Below, one piece after another: positions 62,242 through 64,000 of a DNA stretch of 64,000 nt. The position numbers and the translations under genes were made by a program. Source of the stretch: Natronocalculus amylovorans (GTDB taxonomy: Archaea > Halobacteriota > Halobacteria > Halobacteriales > Haloferacaceae); NCBI RefSeq assembly GCF_023638035.1, contig NZ_JAKRVX010000002.1:496001-560000 (forward strand), given 5' to 3'. Positions within the stretch are counted from its first letter, which is position 1. The number at the start of each line of letters is the position of its first letter. The notes below the pieces were generated by a model, which saw nothing but the letters and a program-made list of their open reading frames with translations, had not been told where the DNA came from and ran no database searches.

Positions 62242-64000
62242 ATGGCTGCTGATGAGGAATCGCCGACCGCTGCTCGGCGGATATATGACCGGTTACGTGG
62301 ACGCTATGTAATTAAGATCGGTGCTGCAGCGCTGCTTGTTGTCGGGGTACTCCTTGTTGCGGGGGCATACACCGTTGTTGAGACCCAAGCAACCATTGAG
62401 CAGGATGCAGAGCAGACACTGATTACCGCTGCAGAGCGTGAAGCACAAGGGATCGAAGGGTGGATCGATGATCGAGAGAACGATATTGAAACAATCTCAC
62501 GATCGAGTGAAGTAACAGACGGCGATCCCGATGAGATTCAACAGCTTCTCTTCACTGACTTAGATATTCTACCGGATCATGTACGGTCTATTCATTACTA
62601 TGATATGGCCGAAGATGAGGTTCTGACAAGCACTGACGAGTCCCGGATTGGATACAATCCAGAGGCAGATGGTGCAGAATGGGCCCGTGATTCATCAACG
62701 TTCTACAGCGTTAATCACGTCCAAACAACGCACCCATACGAAGCAGATGGTGAAAAGCGAATGGCGTTTATTAGTCCCGTGGGTGGTGACTCCAGTCGCG
62801 CAATCGTCATTGTCACTGATCTTGCTGCTCGCGGAGAGTTGCTTGCGACACCGATCGATGGTTCAGTTGTCGAAGTCGTTTCACACGCGAATGGTGAGGT
62901 CGTTATTGCACAGGATACCGGTGCGATTTTGAACCAGTACTTTGGGCTTGACCGCCTCCCGCATCTCAATAGCCCCGTTTCTGAACCACGGGTCGATACC
63001 GTTTCGAATGATCACGAACTGATCGATGACACCCAGATGGTTGTCGCCTCTGTACCAGTTGATGGTGAGCCATGGACGGTGACGATTGCAGCACCTGAGT
63101 CCACTGTCTTTTCAGCAGTCGGTGAAATAACGGAGAATCTGTTTATTCTCATTGGCATTGCATTCCTCGGGCTTGCAGGGCTCGGGGTGGTGATTTCGCG
63201 GGATATCAACAACTCATTGGACGAGATGACAGGCTATGCTGAGTCGATTGAGTCAGGCAATCTCGATGTCAGTATCGACCGCTCACGAACCGACGAATTC
63301 GGCCAATTGGCTGTGCTTTTTACACGGATACGAGATACGCTAAAAAAGAGGCTCACCGAGGTCGAAGAGCAGGCAACACAAGCAGCACAGGCACAGTCCG
63401 AGGCAGAAGCGTTCGCAGACCATCTCGAAACCAAAGCCCGCGAGTATGAAGAGACAATGGACACGTGTCGAGACGGTGATCTAACCGCTCGACTTGATCC
63501 GCAGTCAGAGAGTGAGGCACTTGAACAGATTGGGACCTCATTCAATTTGATGCTTGATGAGTGGCAAGAGACAATTATTGAAGTCCAATCATTCGCTGAG
63601 CAAGTACACGCGTCGAATGAAGCGCTCGTAGCGGACGTTGATGAGGTTGGTGACGCAAGCGAGGAGGTTGCACAGTCGATCGACGAAATTGCACAAGGAG
63701 CAGACGAACAGCAGTCAAATCTCGATCAGGTGGCAAACGAGATGAACAGCCTCTCTGCAACGATCGAAGAGATCGCTTCTTCTTCGGAGGCAGTGGCAAA
63801 AACCTCCGAAGAGGCCGTGACGGCAGTCACTGAGAGCCAAGATGCAACGGACGAAGCTATTTCGGAGATTCACGACATCAAACAGCAAGCAGATCAGACC
63901 GTTGAGGCGATCGACGCGTTAGACGAGCGAGCGGGCGATATCGGAGAGATTACCGACTTTATTAGTGATGTTGCTGAGCAAACGAATATTCTTGCACTCA
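62242..64000 (+). CDS. Methyl-accepting chemotaxis transducer (Htr), 3' end missing
   Basis: The first 586 codons of a second transducer, cut by the right edge exactly at the conserved hairpin tip (ends at NILAL). It is collinear with transducer 1: helix 1 (KIGAAALLVVGVLLVAGAY), the same Cache-like sensor (SIHYYDMAEDEVLTST, ADGAEWARDSSTFYSV), helix 2 (LFILIGIAFLGLAGLGVVIS) and HAMP ([20 protein letters not shown]). The sensor domains differ more than the HAMP and signalling parts, as expected after duplication with change of ligand. The start ATG gives MAADEESPTAARRIYDRL. Confidence 0.93.
   Translation, partial: MAADEESPTAARRIYDRLRGRYVIKIGAAALLVVGVLLVAGAYTVVETQATIEQDAEQTLITAAEREAQGIEGWIDDRENDIETISRSSEVTDGDPDEIQQLLFTDLDILPDHVRSIHYYDMAEDEVLTSTDESRIGYNPEADGAEWARDSSTFYSVNHVQTTHPYEADGEKRMAFISPVGGDSSRAIVIVTDLAARGELLATPIDGSVVEVVSHANGEVVIAQDTGAILNQYFGLDRLPHLNSPVSEPRVDTVSNDHELIDDTQMVVASVPVDGEPWTVTIAAPESTVFSAVGEITENLFILIGIAFLGLAGLGVVISRDINNSLDEMTGYAESIESGNLDVSIDRSRTDEFGQLAVLFTRIRDTLKKRLTEVEEQATQAAQAQSEAEAFADHLETKAREYEETMDTCRDGDLTARLDPQSESEALEQIGTSFNLMLDEWQETIIEVQSFAEQVHASNEALVADVDEVGDASEEVAQSIDEIAQGADEQQSNLDQVANEMNSLSATIEEIASSSEAVAKTSEEAVTAVTESQDATDEAISEIHDIKQQADQTVEAIDALDERAGDIGEITDFISDVAEQTNILAL

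Noticed and set aside
1-64000. tRNA, rRNA, CRISPR, integrase or IS elements
   Set aside because: No GTTCGA-type T-loop in a cloverleaf context, no direct-repeat array and no transposase-like frame was seen in the gaps, though a short tRNA could be missed by eye.

Overview
The window comes from a haloarchaeon (class Halobacteria). Evidence: most predicted proteins are strongly acidic; the information-processing genes are archaeal (replication factor C large subunit, aIF5B-type IF-2, Nob1, Pus10, type II methionine aminopeptidase); there are mevalonate-pathway genes, haloarchaeal transducers and many haloarchaeal conserved families; and many promoters look leaderless (a T/A-rich box about 25-30 nt before the ATG). 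Base composition looks moderate (low fifties percent GC by eye), low for the class. The palindrome CGATCG is extraordinarily frequent. I cannot name the genus. About 60 protein genes fill the window, with gaps mostly under 200 bp. I saw no rRNA, tRNA, CRISPR array, integrase or insertion sequence.

Layout. 0-9 kb: the 5' part of an EamA transporter running off the left edge, malic enzyme/phosphotransacetylase, a membrane protein, an M24-fold protein lacking metal ligands, acetamidase/formamidase, a MoaD/SAMP-like ubiquitin-fold protein, heme A synthase and a zinc alcohol dehydrogenase. 9-16 kb: a PAS histidine kinase, RfcL, a PPOX-like flavoprotein, two GNATs, membrane proteins and an HTH regulator. 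16-27 kb: HMG-CoA synthase, an AT-rich pilin-like surface protein, a DUF2150 protein, a HIT-TatD pair, methionine aminopeptidase, a phosphatase-polyphosphate kinase pair, an isoaspartyl peptidase and a SOUL protein. 27-38.7 kb: isocitrate dehydrogenase, a YihY-cupin fusion, HMG-CoA reductase, an alpha/beta hydrolase, prolyl oligopeptidase, an enolase-superfamily protein and a cysteine-rich Tat lipoprotein. 38.7-53 kb: infB, a CPA-type antiporter with TrkA domains, PRC-barrel/nob1, a CPBP protease, pgi, secF-secD, pus10-rnhB and a second EamA transporter. 53-64 kb: a 572-bp stretch without a convincing gene, an ArsC-like reductase, an ABC-2 transporter, an amidohydrolase-pcp pair, an M28 peptidase and two tandem methyl-accepting transducers, the second cut by the right edge.

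How it fits together. This is mainly a chromosomal core region. Two mevalonate enzymes (HMG-CoA synthase and reductase) feed isoprenoid lipid synthesis. Icd, MaeB and Pgi belong to central carbon metabolism. SecDF drives export, and several predicted envelope proteins are present (pilin-like protein, Tat lipoprotein). The less ordinary items are the CGATCG overabundance, the YihY-cupin fusion, the ligand-free M24 protein, the MoaD/SAMP-like protein ending in GG plus two residues, the tandem transducers sharing an upstream element, and the unexplained 53.2-53.7 kb stretch. I did not find a clear multi-gene system that is obviously undescribed.
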